Assembly (NCBI GenBank): GCA_022495995.1
Contig: JAFEMH010002439.1
Coordinates: 248,001 to 312,000, forward strand
Reading direction: 5' to 3'
DNA length: 64,000 nt
DNA from: Adenophora triphylla var. japonica
Lineage: Eukaryota > Streptophyta > Magnoliopsida > Asterales > Campanulaceae
Every line of letters begins with the position of its first letter. Position 1 is the first letter of the stretch. Under the pieces are notes generated by a model. That model was given only the letters and a program-made list of their open reading frames with translations. It was not told where the DNA came from and did not search any database. The position numbers and the translations under genes were made by a program. Shown in pieces: positions 10,463 to 21,317 of this stretch.

Positions 10463-10478
10463 CCCCTATTTATAGAAC
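10463..10478 (-). promoter_or_regulatory. Caulimovirid TATA box (probable pregenomic RNA promoter)
   Basis: The minus strand reads GTTCTATAAATAGGGG in the non-coding region after the viral polyprotein end, where caulimovirids keep their 35S-type promoter. Two 53-bp direct repeats (about 10491-10595) lie next to it. Confidence 0.6.
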
Positions 10479-10706
10479 ATAGGGGGGGATACAAACTACG
10501 AAACATAACTGAGAAGATTAGCATCTTTCTCTTACAGCCACAAACTACGAAACTTAACTGAGAAGATTAGCATCTTTCTCTTACAACCACACAATAAGAC
10601 TTAACCTAGAAGATAAGAGGGCATCTTATCTTTACTTTACGACTTTATTGTACATCCACACATAAAACTTTAGAAAGACTTCAGCACTAAGAAAATGACC
10701 TAAGTG

Positions 10707-10773
10707 CTTACGTCATTTAGAAGATGAGCTAAGAGCTTACATCACTGGAAAGATGAGCTCAGCGCTTACATCA
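10707..10773 (-). promoter_or_regulatory. Triplicated as-1-like element, 29-bp spacing
   Basis: On the minus strand TGATGTAAG (10773-10765), TGATGTAAG (10744-10736) and TGACGTAAG (10715-10707) recur exactly every 29 bases, each with a GAGCTCATCTT-type word between. TGACGTAAG is the core of the as-1 site bound by TGA bZIP factors in the CaMV 35S promoter. Confidence 0.65.
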
Positions 10774-10834
10774 TTAGGGCAATGACATAATCATGACAGA
10801 AGGTGCTTGTCATCAAATTTCATTATTGCTGATT

Positions 10835-12435
10835 TTATTTCCATCTTGAATCCGAATGAGATGGGTCATCATCATAAGGATCAAAGTAGCTTCCTTCATT
10901 GTAGCTTCCTTCATTTTCACTTTCATCACTATCTGGAAGATAGTCAGTACTATCTGGTGTTAACTGCTTGGTTAGGTGCGTTGCATTCCAGTCTTCCAAC
11001 ACTGTAATCCATTTCACAGCTACTGGATGATTTTTTGGCCAAACTTCTTTTGCAAACAGTATTTCTTCCGGGATTGATTTTGGGTCAACCCTGTTAGCTC
11101 GTGCCATCTCTTCTCTCATTCCTATGTGGATATCCTGATATTTCATGGAGATATGGAGATCTTTCCTATCATGATTATACCACTCATGGATGAAGGCAAC
11201 TGGGGCATGATAAACAAATACTGCTCTTGATTTTTTATGATTGCTGGTGGAAGATATGAGCATGGACTTTGGAATATTATTATCACTTGATCTTTATGCT
11301 TAGGGTTGGTAAGCATTTGCATCCATTGATGAGAAGGGAGGAACCACTCGAAGAGTTTGAACAAATAGCGGGAATTGTGGGGCATCCGGTCAAAGTGGCA
11401 CTGGAGGATATATGATTGGAGTCTGACTGTGTTAAAAGAGATAGCTATAGTATACGACTCGAATAAATACCAGAAAAAGTAGAGTGCTTCTTTTGGAAAA
11501 TTAAATAACTCGTATATCCTGAAGATATTCAAGAAAGGATATTCTGGATGAAACTTGTAGCCGTCCATGATTATTCCAAACTTATGAAGGATGACAATGA
11601 AAAGGGTTTGGTGGTTTGGGATAGCTCTTTGACTGAGAGTCATATCTGCAATGACTTCAGTGACTTCTTCGGGGAGGTGAAGAACAGGGAATATTTTGGG
11701 GGCTTCTGAGGAGGAAGTGTTTGGGCCAGAAGAGGTGGAGGCTTCATTGACGGTGGACACCGTGGGAAGGATTTTCAAGGGATGGTTTATCTGTGAAATC
11801 GTAGGGATAATGCATTTCCTTTTATAATCACTAGGCCTTGAAAGGAAATCAGCAAGGACGTTTGTCGTACCTTTGATATGCTTCACAGTAAATTTCCATT
11901 GGGAAAACCAATTGGCCCATCGTAAGAGCTGTGGCTGGGGAAGAGCTTTTCTCTTGAATTCTAGCATGCGTGGAAAGGAGGACATGTCCATCTCGACAAG
12001 GAATTCATGCCCGATTAGATGAAACTGGAACTTTTCTATTCCTCTTTTGACTGCAAGAATCTCTTTGAAAGTGGAGTGGCAGTGTTGTTCTGATTGTTTG
12101 AACGTGCCACTCTTGTAGCCACATATTGATCTTTTGCTTTTCTCTTGGACCAATAACACTGTTGCCCAGCACTCATCACTAGCATCTGTCTGCAATATTC
12201 TCTCTTCAGATGAAGTGGGAATCTTTAAAGGGGGCATCCCATCAGTCAGCTTTTTGATCGCTTTGACTGCTTCCATTTGTTTTATTGTCCAAGGGGAAGG
12301 ATCCTTTTTCAGCATGGGGAACAACCATACTGTATGACTAGATAGCTTGAGTAAGAACTCAGCTATATAGTTGATTAGTCCAAGGGATTGTTGAACTGCT
12401 TTTAGAGAAGATAGCTCGTCTGGGAATTTGTGCAA
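10835..12435 (-). pseudogene. Caulimovirid RT end, RNaseH and C-terminal region
   Basis: From 12435 leftward the frame shows the RT connection (SLGLINYIAEFL), then RNaseH with ILQTDASDECW, FKEILAVKRGIEKF and FLVEMDMSSFPRML, and ends the domain with VLADFLSRP near 11840. A further about 300 residues follow, with a Tyr/Phe-rich stretch (11320-11620), and the reading closes near 10835 in an acidic tail (SDESENEGSY). A frameshift lies near 11200. The C-terminal extension is not recognised. Confidence 0.8.
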
Positions 12436-12449
12436 TTCTTGGGCTGAAG

Positions 12450-12710
12450 CTAATATTTGCCATCGGATATGTTCATGCCAAGGAAATTGATTGAAGATAC
12501 GCCAATCTCCATCTTCTTTTCTGATAACATTATACCATACTTTGTAACTAGTGAATGAAACTTCGACAGTAAGTCTATGTGAGACTTTTCATCAGCAGAG
12601 AACAACAAAATATCATCAATATAAACCAGGGCATTAGAAAGTATAGGTTTAAAAATGGTTACCATTGCCTTTTGAAAAGCAGAGGGTGCATTTTTTAAAC
12701 CAAATGGCAT
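12450..12710 (-). pseudogene. Caulimovirid RT palm fragment
   Basis: Contains MPFGLKNAPSAFQ and the catalytic LVYIDDILLFS, then INFLGMNIS. A stop and frameshift near 12445 separate it from the RNaseH frame. The fingers and first palm Asp that should precede it are missing; repeated protease-derived sequence lies there instead. Confidence 0.85.
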
Positions 12711-12719
12711 GACTTTTCA

Positions 12720-13110
12720 CTGGTAGTGAGAATATGTACCTTGGCTAATGTGATAGGCCGGCTTTCTCGGATTAGAAGAACATGGGGAATGTGAGAATAT
12801 GTACCTTGGCTAATGTGATAGGCCGGCTTTCTCAAGAACGCTTCTCCATTGGCTGCTAGGAATGTTTGTCAATTCGGTTTCCAGAAGCTTGGAGGGAGGA
12901 TGTTGGGATTCAGTATAGAAACTGATGATCCTGTATCAAAGAAAGCGACGAGCTGGATGGGCTTAGCATATGTGGAGGTGAGAATATGTACCTTGGCTAA
13001 TGTGATAGGCCGGCTTTCTCGGATTAGAAGAACATGGGGAATGTGAGGGAGAAGATTTATCATGGGAACTTGTAGGTCTGGGGAACATGGGGAATGTGAG
13101 GGAGAGGATT
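12720..13110 (-). pseudogene. Caulimovirid aspartic protease with local duplications
   Basis: The minus frame at 13063-12869 has PITLAKVHILTSTY and LVAFFDTGSSVSILN, the retropepsin active site DTGS. Words from this region recur: the AATATGTACCTTGGC block at about 12733, 12799 and 12985, and the AACATGGGGAATGTG block at about 12779, 13033 and 13084. These are partial tandem copies made by slippage or unequal exchange. Confidence 0.75.
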
Positions 13111-13299
13111 CATCATGAGAACCTGTAGGTCTGGGTGATCGTAGGATGAATCTGATTCTGATTCAGTACTTTCATCTGATGAAGAGTTAAAATAGGCAAT
13201 TGTGCAAATAGCAGAATCACCGAGATCATCATCAAGTGAGTACAAGGACTCAAGGTCAGAAAGGTTAAATGGCTCGATCTAATTGATAGTTTGGATTAA

Positions 13300-13869
13300 T
13301 GCTTGGGATTTCTTCTTGTCTGGACAATCTTTTGCAAAATGTCCTTTCTTCTAGCAGATGTAACATCTATCCGTCGTTCTACCATGTTGGGGTTTCTTCC
13401 TTATGAACTTCCACCTTTTTCTGAACTTTGGATTTTTCCGGGAATACTTCTCAAAGAAGCTTGATCTAGAGATCTTCATTGAATGTACCTTCTTCTTTGT
13501 ATGGCTGCAGCTACAGCTTGACTTATCTTTACACTTGATCTGAAGATACTTATCATCACATGCTGAACCAAGATGCTTGCCAGTTCTTTCAAACTTGACA
13601 AGGAATTTCTTCTGGTTGCACAGCTTTTCTACATCATTGAGTATCAATTGGTAAAGACCACCAAGAGAGGTATGTGCCATCTTTGCTTCTAACGCTATGT
13701 AGGCTTCATTACTTATCATGTTTTTTCTAAACCTTCTAAATCTTTCACCAGAAAAATCTAAAAAATAATTAGTTCTTCCACTACCCAATTCGCTTCCCAA
13801 CAGGTCAGAGAGTACGTCCAATCGTCTAAGTTTGATAGTTATCAGCTCCCTTCCATCTCGGGTGAACAT
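13300..13869 (-). pseudogene. Caulimovirid coat protein C-terminal part with CCHC knuckle
   Basis: Motifs are TSLGGLYQLILNDVEKLC, a Cys-rich KCKDKSSCSC and the nucleic-acid binding knuckle that starts RCYIC near 13355 and ends GHFAKDCPDKKK near 13310. An in-frame TAG sits inside the knuckle, after the second Cys. The piece starts abruptly at the head-to-head junction near 13870. Confidence 0.8.
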
Positions 13870-14690
13870 CTTGTCACCTTAGATCTTCCAGCTGATCTTC
13901 CTCGGCACTGTCTTGCACAAGGATATACCCATATCCATTTTGGTGCTTTCAAACTAGCCCTCACCTTCCATGGTTGAAAAGGACTTCCAATGTTCCCTCG
14001 AATCGCTCTGGTAGATACTCGCTTTATTGAATACCAACACGCTTGTATTGGTACTATCCACACCACTTTGAACGCTGGCACAATTTTTATTACCTTCTAT
14101 CCAAATTTCAACATGCCTCTCAATAACCCCTCGCTATTTATAGCCCTCAAAGTCCAAATCCAGATTGGAGGAACTACCCAGGTAAACACGTTTCAAGGAA
14201 CGTTTCACTACCAAATGGTTTACCGTGTTCAAAACCATTGCCTGGACATCATGGTCCCCGGTCAAGAGAATTTAGGAGATGCGATGTTTCTTGATATTGA
14301 CTCAAAAGCAACGCCAACTTGCACTTATGTTCCAAGATAATTGACCAGAGCTGAGCTGCTCAAACTCCTTCCAGAAAAATGGGTTACTAGCTATGAACAA
14401 ATCCATCAAGTTCCACAAGCTCCTGTTCATACCACAGCTGCACCCGAATTCGTCTGTCACTTAGATGGACTAGTTGAGGTAAAATTATCGTCTTCTCAAG
14501 CTGAGAATACTAACGTTTTCCCTATAGGAGTACATATGATTGATCCACCAGCTGTCAAGCATATTTGGGGGGATGTTTGTAACTGTCCCGCTTGCCTTGA
14601 AGAAGCTCTCAGAAATGAATCAGATGAGGACACTCCCCCAAGGAGAAGAAGATCCTCCTCTCAGCAAAAGCTGGAAGAGTGATATGAAGC
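13870..14690 (+). pseudogene. Caulimovirid movement protein (30K-type), broken
   Basis: The plus frame shows GYTHIHFGAFKLAL, ALVDTRFIEYQHACIGT, a YPNF strand and FHYQMVYRVQNH, the beta-strand pattern of 30K-superfamily movement proteins, which help virions pass plasmodesmata. It ends in a Cys-rich WGDVCNCPACLEE and QQKLEE segment. In-frame stops lie at about 13973, 14338 and 14680. The Cys-rich segment has a close relative in the inner Tat at 36545-36755. Confidence 0.72.
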
Positions 14691-16293
14691 CGGTGACACC
14701 ACAGTTGGAACCCTTGGAGAACCGTCTGGAAAGTTTGACTACTATGTCCTTTATCCAAACAAAACTCCTCAGCCTAAACCGCCTCAGCCTAACCCACCTC
14801 CTTCACCATGCAAACCCAAGCTTCCCCCTTCACTTCCGCCATATTACCGAAAGACCCTTTCCATAATCCATAAAGGCCCTCTACTCCATCCACCACCAGA
14901 CACTTGCCATATGTCTACACCAGACACTTGCCATATGATTTCCCAATACCCATACCTAAACCCATACCTTGAACCAAGCCCACATGAATACGAAGAAGAG
15001 TTTTCATGCCACATGATTTCCCAAACCCACCCATACCTTAAACCAAGCCCGCAGGAGTACCAAGAAGAGTTCCCTCCACTGACCTCATTTGATTTTCCCC
15101 ATCAAAGGACCAAGCATGAATGGAAGATCCAAAATCTGACATCAATTGGTGCATCAGGAAATCCAAAGCCAATCAGCCTGGTCGAAGCAACTCTGAATTG
15201 GCAAAGTGAGAATGCAGGCGCCTATAACAAGGCTTTAAAGCACCTCATCTCTCAGCAAACCAGGTTTGTGAGATCCCAAGAAAGCCTTTCATCAAAGATC
15301 GGAAACTTAGAAGGAATGATCGAAGAAATTCGCCACAGGATCCAAATTCTACACCAAGAATTTTTGCAACTCATCCATACCTCTCTAGCATCCCAAGCCT
15401 CTGCCCTTTCCCAAAAGGAAGCATAAATGAAGTTTCTCAAAACTCAACTCCAAGATCTTGAGCGACAACACAAGCAACAAAGAGTGTCAACTCTTATCGA
15501 TGATCCTTGGAGGCTACCCACAACCCCCTTTGTCAGAACAACATATGATCCACAGCCTATACCAGCCTCTTCTATGACAGAATCATCTCCCTCTCTTTCC
15601 ATTTGGGCCTCAGTGCCTTTGCCTGTTACAAAGCCTAAACAAACTCCCAACAATCCACTACACACATCATCCTCCTCAACCTTTGCAGCCCAATTTGCCC
15701 CAAATGACCCTCCTCCAGATACCCATCCTGATACTTCACCAAAAGACCCAAGTATCTTCCCAATAGAAAAGATGAACCCAGTTTTGTCATTTCTACAATG
15801 CCTAACCCAAGACAGATCTCCTCCAGTATCCAGCTCAGTCCCACCTCCAGTCTCAACCTTTATCGGTCCAATCATTGTCGATGGTTCAGACACCTTAGAT
15901 GCCTTTGAACATCTGTTCATGGTAGAGCCAGATCCAACATTCCAAGGAGAAACTGAAATTGTTGATTCAGATGTAGACGAGTCCACTAGCCAGAATCTAC
16001 CACGAAGTAACACGAAAGCCAAGTCTATTCCCCGACCCGACACCAAACAACAATTTACCTTCGATGATATCTCACCTTCCAAATGGCAAGACAGAAGTGT
16101 GGAAATGCTAACCTGGTGTTCTGCAGAACTCAAGTACTATTCCATAGACATGGTTATCAAAAGATTATTGGCCCGACTTCAAGGTCGCCTTCCGGACTGG
16201 TACCTTAGTCTCGGAGAATACCGGCAAATGCAGATTCAACAAAGCCCCTCACCTGAAGAATTCATGAATATCATTTATTGGAAATCCAGTTGA
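14691..16293 (+). pseudogene. Caulimovirid linker and coat protein N-terminal part
   Basis: Same frame as the movement protein. A Pro-rich linker (14760-15100) with a repeated HMISQ...YLKPSP unit is followed by a predicted coiled coil (15230-15440), a low-complexity Pro/Ser region, and then WYLSLGEYRQMQ...SPEEFMNIIY at about 16190-16280, which matches the start of caulimovirid coat protein core. An in-frame TAA lies at 15424 and the frame closes with TGA at 16291. Confidence 0.7.
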
Positions 16294-16389
16294 ACATACG
16301 ATCCGTTCACGAGAAGAATTTTTGAGGAGGAAGTGTTTGGGCCAGAAGAGGTAGAGGCTTCATTGATGGGCCCAATGGGCTTCTGAAGA

Positions 16390-16662
16390 TCGCTATGATG
16401 AGAGGCGTGCATCGGCCACTCCCTTGTGCCCTTCAATGAGAATGATTCACCAATTATTGTCCAGCAGGATGTGAAAGACGGCTTAGAGCCTTGGGTCGCC
16501 CCTCTAGTTAACCAAAGGAACTTCAATGTCATACTCCAAGAGCTGGAGGAAGCTGGCAAAGCTGAGGAGGAGGGTGAAGAAGTCACACAAGATCATGTCT
16601 TTGAAGAGGCCGAGCAAAGAGAGCAAGAGCAGGAGCAGCCTAGCAACGACCAAGAAGATTGA
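16390..16662 (+). pseudogene. Tail of antisense Tat ORF
   Basis: Encodes PFNENDSPIIVQQDVKDGLE then a Glu-rich coiled-coil tail ending QEQEQPSNDQED and a TGA. Position, strand and composition fit the C-terminal end of the extra ORF interrupted at about 10204. Confidence 0.5.
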
Positions 16663-16869
16663 TATGCTGTCTTTACTTTGGTTTTTTAATGAACAAGTTT
16701 CAAACTCTATATTTATTTGTTTTTAGTCGTCAATGCCTTGGCCCAGTTTGGGAGGCATTTTAACTCATAACATCCGTATTTTGACAAGTCCTAGCCCGCT
16801 TTTGGGGGACTTTTTATTCAATGCTAGTTGACTGTTGAACCATTTTGCTTTGATCCATATTTCTGTATT

Positions 16870-17485
16870 TTTGTCGAACTAGATTAAGTAGGAGATCGAC
16901 CAAAGTCTTAATCAGATCAGTTGGCCACAACGAAGCTGACTAAGGTATTAATCGAACTTGTTTCAAGGAACGAGACTGACGTAAGTCTTCAGTCGAACCT
17001 GTTTAAGAACGAAACTGACGTAAGTCTTCAGTAGAACCTGTTTAAGAATGAGGTTGACTTAGGACTTTATTCGAGCCTGTTTAAGGAACGAGACTGACAT
17101 AAGTCTTCAGTCGAACCTATTTAAAAACGAGGTTGACATAGGACTTTAGTTGAGCCTGTTTAAGGAACGAGACTGATGTAAGTCTTCAGTCGAACCTGTT
17201 TAAGAACGAGGTTGACTTAGGACTTTAGTCGAGCTTGTTTAAGGAACGATACTGACATAATTCTTCAGTCAAAGCTGTTTAACAACGAGGTTAGCTTAGG
17301 ACGTTAGTCGAGCCTATTTAAGGAACGAGACTGATATAAGTTTTTAGTTGAACCTGTTTAAGAATGAGGTTGACTTAGGACTTTAGTTTAGCCTGTTTAA
17401 GGAACGAGACTGACATAAGTCTTCAGTCGAACCTGTTTAACAATGAGGTTGACTTACGACTTTAGTCGAGCCTGTTTAATATTTC
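16870..17485. repeat. Minisatellite of 79-bp dimers between pol and extra ORF
   Basis: Alternating 40-bp and 39-bp monomers, one with AAGGAACGAGACTGAC and the other with AAGAACGAGGTTGACTT, repeat about six times. The regular alternation shows that a dimer was amplified. Such arrays are common in the 3' non-coding part of Tat elements. Confidence 0.85.
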
Positions 17486-17493
17486 TAGATCGA

Positions 17494-18413
17494 CTAAGAG
17501 TCGGACATGAATTGAATAAGATGTATGTGTAACACAGTTTGTGAATAGAACTTCCATTTTATTGATGAATTCGGAGATAACTCATTCTGTTCAGATTTTC
17601 TTCCAATTACCTCGATCTTCCTTAGCACATAGTCCCCGACGTTGAAAGACCTCTTCTTGACCTTCTTGTCGTGATAACCCTTAGTCTTCTGTTTGTAATT
17701 TACCATTCTAAGCTGGGCAGTCATCCGTTTCTCATCCAATAGGTCAAAATCTAGCAATCTGTTGGAATTATTCTGGTTCTGATCAAATAAAGTCACCCTA
17801 GCTATAGGAATTCGTAGCTCGGCGGGTGCCATGGCCAATGACCCAAAATTAAGGGCAAATGGGGTCTCCCTTGTAGGCCCCTAGGTGGTTGTGCGGACTG
17901 CCCAAAGAGCAAGGGGTAGTTCGTCCAACCATCTGCCAGCTTGACCAATTAGGCCCTTACATAGTGCTGTCAATACCAGTTTGTTCGCTGCTTCTGCTTG
18001 CCCGTTACCTTGAGGATAAGCGACCGAAAACTTCCAGTGATTAACCCCCAATCTATTCATTTCTATTTTAAAAGCTGTGGAAAACTGTAGCTCGTTGTCT
18101 GAAACAATTGAATGTGGCACCCAAAGCGGCACCAAATGTAATCGTGGATGAAGTTGATGGCATTTTCCTCTGTTATTTTTGCCAAAGGCTTTGCCTCAAT
18201 CCATTTGGTGAAATAATCAATGGTCACAATTACATACTTACAATTTCCTCGGGCGTGTGGGAAGGAGCCGATCAAATCTACCCCCCACATGTCGAACGAC
18301 TAAGCTGCGATCAAAGGTGTTTGTTCAGTTGTAGGGAGCCTTGGTAGGTCGGCATACCTCTGACACTTATCACACTTTTGCACAAACTCACGAGCATCCT
18401 CCCTTAGATGAGA
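17494..18413 (-). pseudogene. Integrase of outer Tat
   Basis: From the right: end of the zinc-binding domain (CDKCQRYA-like, near 18370), core with DLIGSFPHARGNCKYVIV (first Asp), VPHSIVSDNELQF (second Asp) and YPQGNGQAEAANK (Glu), then the C-terminal GDYVLRK segment near 17630. A frameshift lies near 18130, and a stop at about 17881 separates core from C-terminal domain. Confidence 0.85.
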
Positions 18414-19094
18414 TTAATAGTATCCTAAGGTGAGTATCTTGTCCGCCAAAGTTTTGGCCCCCGAGTGTCCACCACATACTCCATTATGTACCTCGAGCAA
18501 GAGTTGAGGAACCTGCATATGATGAACACACCTCAACAATGGTTTCACAAATGATGTTCTAAATAGTGTGTCCCTATGTATAGCATATCTAGGGGAATTC
18601 TTCTTGATTGCTCTCACTTTTTGCTCGTCAACTGGCAGCTCGCCTGTTTCAATGTAAGCCTTCATTTCATCAATCCAACATTTAGAGCCATAGACCGAGC
18701 ATAGAACCTGCACTCTTTCGTATGCTGGATGCTCTAAGTATGAGATTGGCTCTCTATGCCGCTCGTCTGAGGTAGTCAGTTTGGAAAGCAGGTCGGCCAA
18801 CTCATTTTCATCGCGACCTACCCTCTGTATCTCCCAAAACTCTAAGTCTTGAACCATCCTTTTCACTAGCTCGCAGTACTTGATCAGAATGGGATTGACC
18901 ACTTCGTACTCTCCCTTGATTTGATTCACGATTAGTTGTGAGTCACAATAAGATATGATCTTGGTTGCCCCGAAGCATCTAGCATATTCAATCGCTGCAA
19001 TCAAGGCCTCATACTCGGCCTGGTTATTGGAGGCTTGAAACTTGAATCTTAGAGCTTCTTCAAAGGCTCTACCCATCTCTGGATCGATCAACAC
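18414..19094 (-). pseudogene. Second (archaeal-type) RNaseH and integrase zinc start, outer Tat
   Basis: QASNNQAEYEALIAAIEYA and ISYCDSQLIVNQIKGEYEV are the second Glu- and Asp-bearing motifs of the extra RNaseH found in Tat elements, with RDENELADLLSKL at its end. It continues to LLEVHNGVCGGHSGAKTLA, the His pair of the integrase zinc finger. Confidence 0.85.
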
Positions 19095-19842
19095 AATTCC
19101 AGCTCCACTAACATTCTTGGTAGCAGACCATCTGAGTAAACCTTCCAGTAATCGTCGGGTAAACTGGCTACCTGTTGGTTTGATTGTTTCTTCCCCTTCA
19201 AGCTTTCTTTTGGTGTGCTCTCCCTATTATCTTCCTTGGTAAACGTAAGCTCGACCAAGAAATCTGCCAAAGGTTGAGCTTGCAAAGCTTTTCGAGGCAT
19301 GTATTCAATATCAAACTCCGTCAATTTTATGGACCAGTTGAGCAGTCGACCTGAACTTTCTGGCTTATGCAATATCTTCCTCAAAGGAGCATTTGTCAGC
19401 ACGATAATGGGGTGAGAAGTATGCTCGTAGCTTTTTGGCTGCAACTACCAAGGCATAGGCTACCTTTTTAGAGTTGAAGTACCTCCCTTCTACATCAAAT
19501 AAAGCCTTACTCACATAATAAACTGGCTTTTGAAGGCCTTTATCCTCTCTGACTAGAACTGCAGCCACTACTCGATCTCCAGCTGAAAGGTAGATGTACA
19601 AATTCTCTCCTTGATCGGGCTGTTCAACAATGGTGGAGAGGCAAGATATTTCTTGAGCTGTTGGAACGACGAGGATCATTTGGTCGTCCACTCAAAGTTT
19701 TTAGTTCCCCTCAAAGTTTTGAAGAAGGGGAGAGACCTCTCAGCTGACTTGGCTATGAAACGACTCAAAGCTTCAACCCTACCATTCAATCGTTGTACCT
19801 CCTTGGTGCACGTAGGCTCATTCATCTCTACCAAGGCCTTTA
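19088..19842 (-). pseudogene. RT connection and first RNaseH of outer Tat
   Basis: LYIYLSAGDRVVAAVLVRE, KPVYYVSKAL and WSIKLTEFDIEYMPR are retroviral-type RNaseH motifs. Toward 19842 the frame (with shifts) returns to the RT thumb. It is cut by the copia insertion, and the rest of RT resumes at 51246. Confidence 0.85.
19838..19842. repeat. Target site duplication CTTTA (left) of copia
   Basis: CTTTA directly precedes the copia LTR and recurs at 51241-51245 directly after its other LTR. Confidence 0.9.
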
Positions 19843-21247
19843 TGTTAGTCAAATATATGTATAACTTTAGAATTGCTTAATCCCAATTATAATAAGTATT
19901 ATTGAGGACCCCTAATATTAACTAGACCAATTAGATTTTTCTATGTATCTTAGGTTCCCTTTAGTGCTAGTGCCAGTGTTTTTATTTATGTATTTTTCTC
20001 AAAGAATGAACACTTGAAGACCTAGAAGATTTTCCAAAGTTGTTATTGTTGGTTACTTATTCAAGAAGCCTCAACCGGTTGACAGCATCAACCGGTCATG
20101 CCTCAGCCAACCAACCTCTAACCGGTTAGGTCAGTCAACCGATCAATCTCCTCAGTTGCTAATCCAGCAAGTTTGCCATCAGTTGAAGCATTTAATGTTC
20201 TCACCTACTCAACACACAACTTAGCTGAAGTTGGTAGAACAGTTTGCTATGAAGACTTTGCTGCACCTTGTCAGTGACTCAAAGAGGAATGCCAAAGTTA
20301 CCAGTACTCGCAACAACCTCCTTTATTCAAGTAGAAAATTCTACATCAAATTTCAGACATTTAATGCAGAAGATATTCTCATTAAATGCTTGTCAGTCCA
20401 AGTCATCCTTTCAACCCCTTAAGAGACAATAACTCTATTTTGAAGACATAAATACCTTCATCAGAGCATTGAAAAGGGTTGGTGCATTGAAGATCTTTGA
20501 GAGTGAGTTTGTCAAGAACTGCAAGTGCAATCAAGCATTGAATTTCAAGGCATTCAAGTCCATATATTCACTAGATTATTTATTAGAACATACACTGTGC
20601 ATATTCAATCAATTGTTGTAAGTGTTCCCCAACAAGACTATGTCAGAAACACATTGATTGATCACACCACACACCCAAGAGAAATCAGTTCAATTTGTGT
20701 ACACATCTCTTGAAAACACTTGGTCAATCTTGTAGCACGATCCATTAGTGATCACTTTACTTTTGGAAGCCTTCAAATCATAAGGCTTGCAACTTGTAAT
20801 AGTATAGAATCATTAATAGTGCAATTTACACAAATCCAAGTTTTGACCAAACTTGGTAGAGGACGCAGCAGTTATTTAACACTGTGAACCTCTTCAAACA
20901 ACCGTGTCTTTTATTTGTTTGTTTGCTCATTATTTCTTGTCCTTGTAACCTGTTGAATTCTATCAACCAGTTACAACCTTTGATTCCTATTAACTGCTTG
21001 TTTGACTTTTCTTTTGGAATATATATTGCATGATATTTTAACTTAGTTTCTTTGAAATTACCTTTCCTTAACCGATCACTTTGTGTGAGTCAAACCAGTA
21101 ATATTTATCCCCTGCACAACTGGTTTCTATCGGTTAGCTTGTGATAAGTTGGACATTTTCTAAAGGTTTTTAAAAGAAGTTTAAAAGAAGTTTTAACCAG
21201 GATATTCACCCCCCTCTAGCTTGTTTTCCTACCAATTGGGCCTAACA
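19843..21247 (+). repeat. 5' LTR of copia element
   Basis: 1,405 bp, from TGTTAGTCAAAT to GGGCCTAACA, followed at once by the primer site. It contains a cluster of AACCGGTT-type motifs (20070-20150), a TATA-like ACATAAATACC near 20446, and matches the split right LTR (32739-33007 plus 50089-51240). Confidence 0.92.
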
Positions 21248-21261
21248 ATTGGTATCAGAGA
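21248..21261 (+). other. Primer binding site, initiator Met-tRNA
   Basis: ATTGGTATCAGAGA follows the 5' LTR end and fits the usual copia primer site TGGTATCAGAGC. Confidence 0.85.
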
Positions 21262-21317
21262 TTTCAATTTTTGAAAAATATTTTTCCAAGCTTCACAGCT
21301 TGAATTGCCGATTCCAA

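Larger units (their letters stand above)
10205..16370. mobile_element. Endogenous caulimovirid (pararetrovirus), rearranged
   Basis: Two viral pieces lie head to head. The minus piece (13869-10205) carries coat protein end, protease, RT, RNaseH and a promoter-like region. The plus piece (13870-16293) carries movement protein and the first part of the coat protein. The order movement protein, coat protein, protease, RT, RNaseH in apparently one long frame suggests the petuvirus or florendovirus side of Caulimoviridae. No integrase or LTR is present, as expected. Both pieces have premature stops, and the RT N-terminal part is missing, so nothing here encodes a working virus. Edges are approximate: they are placed where the host antisense ORF stops and resumes. 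Confidence 0.82.

Noticed and set aside
15444..16133. 229-residue open frame on the minus strand
   Set aside because: It is opposite the caulimovirid linker/coat frame and consists of low-complexity sequence mirrored from its Pro/Ser-rich codons; no domain.
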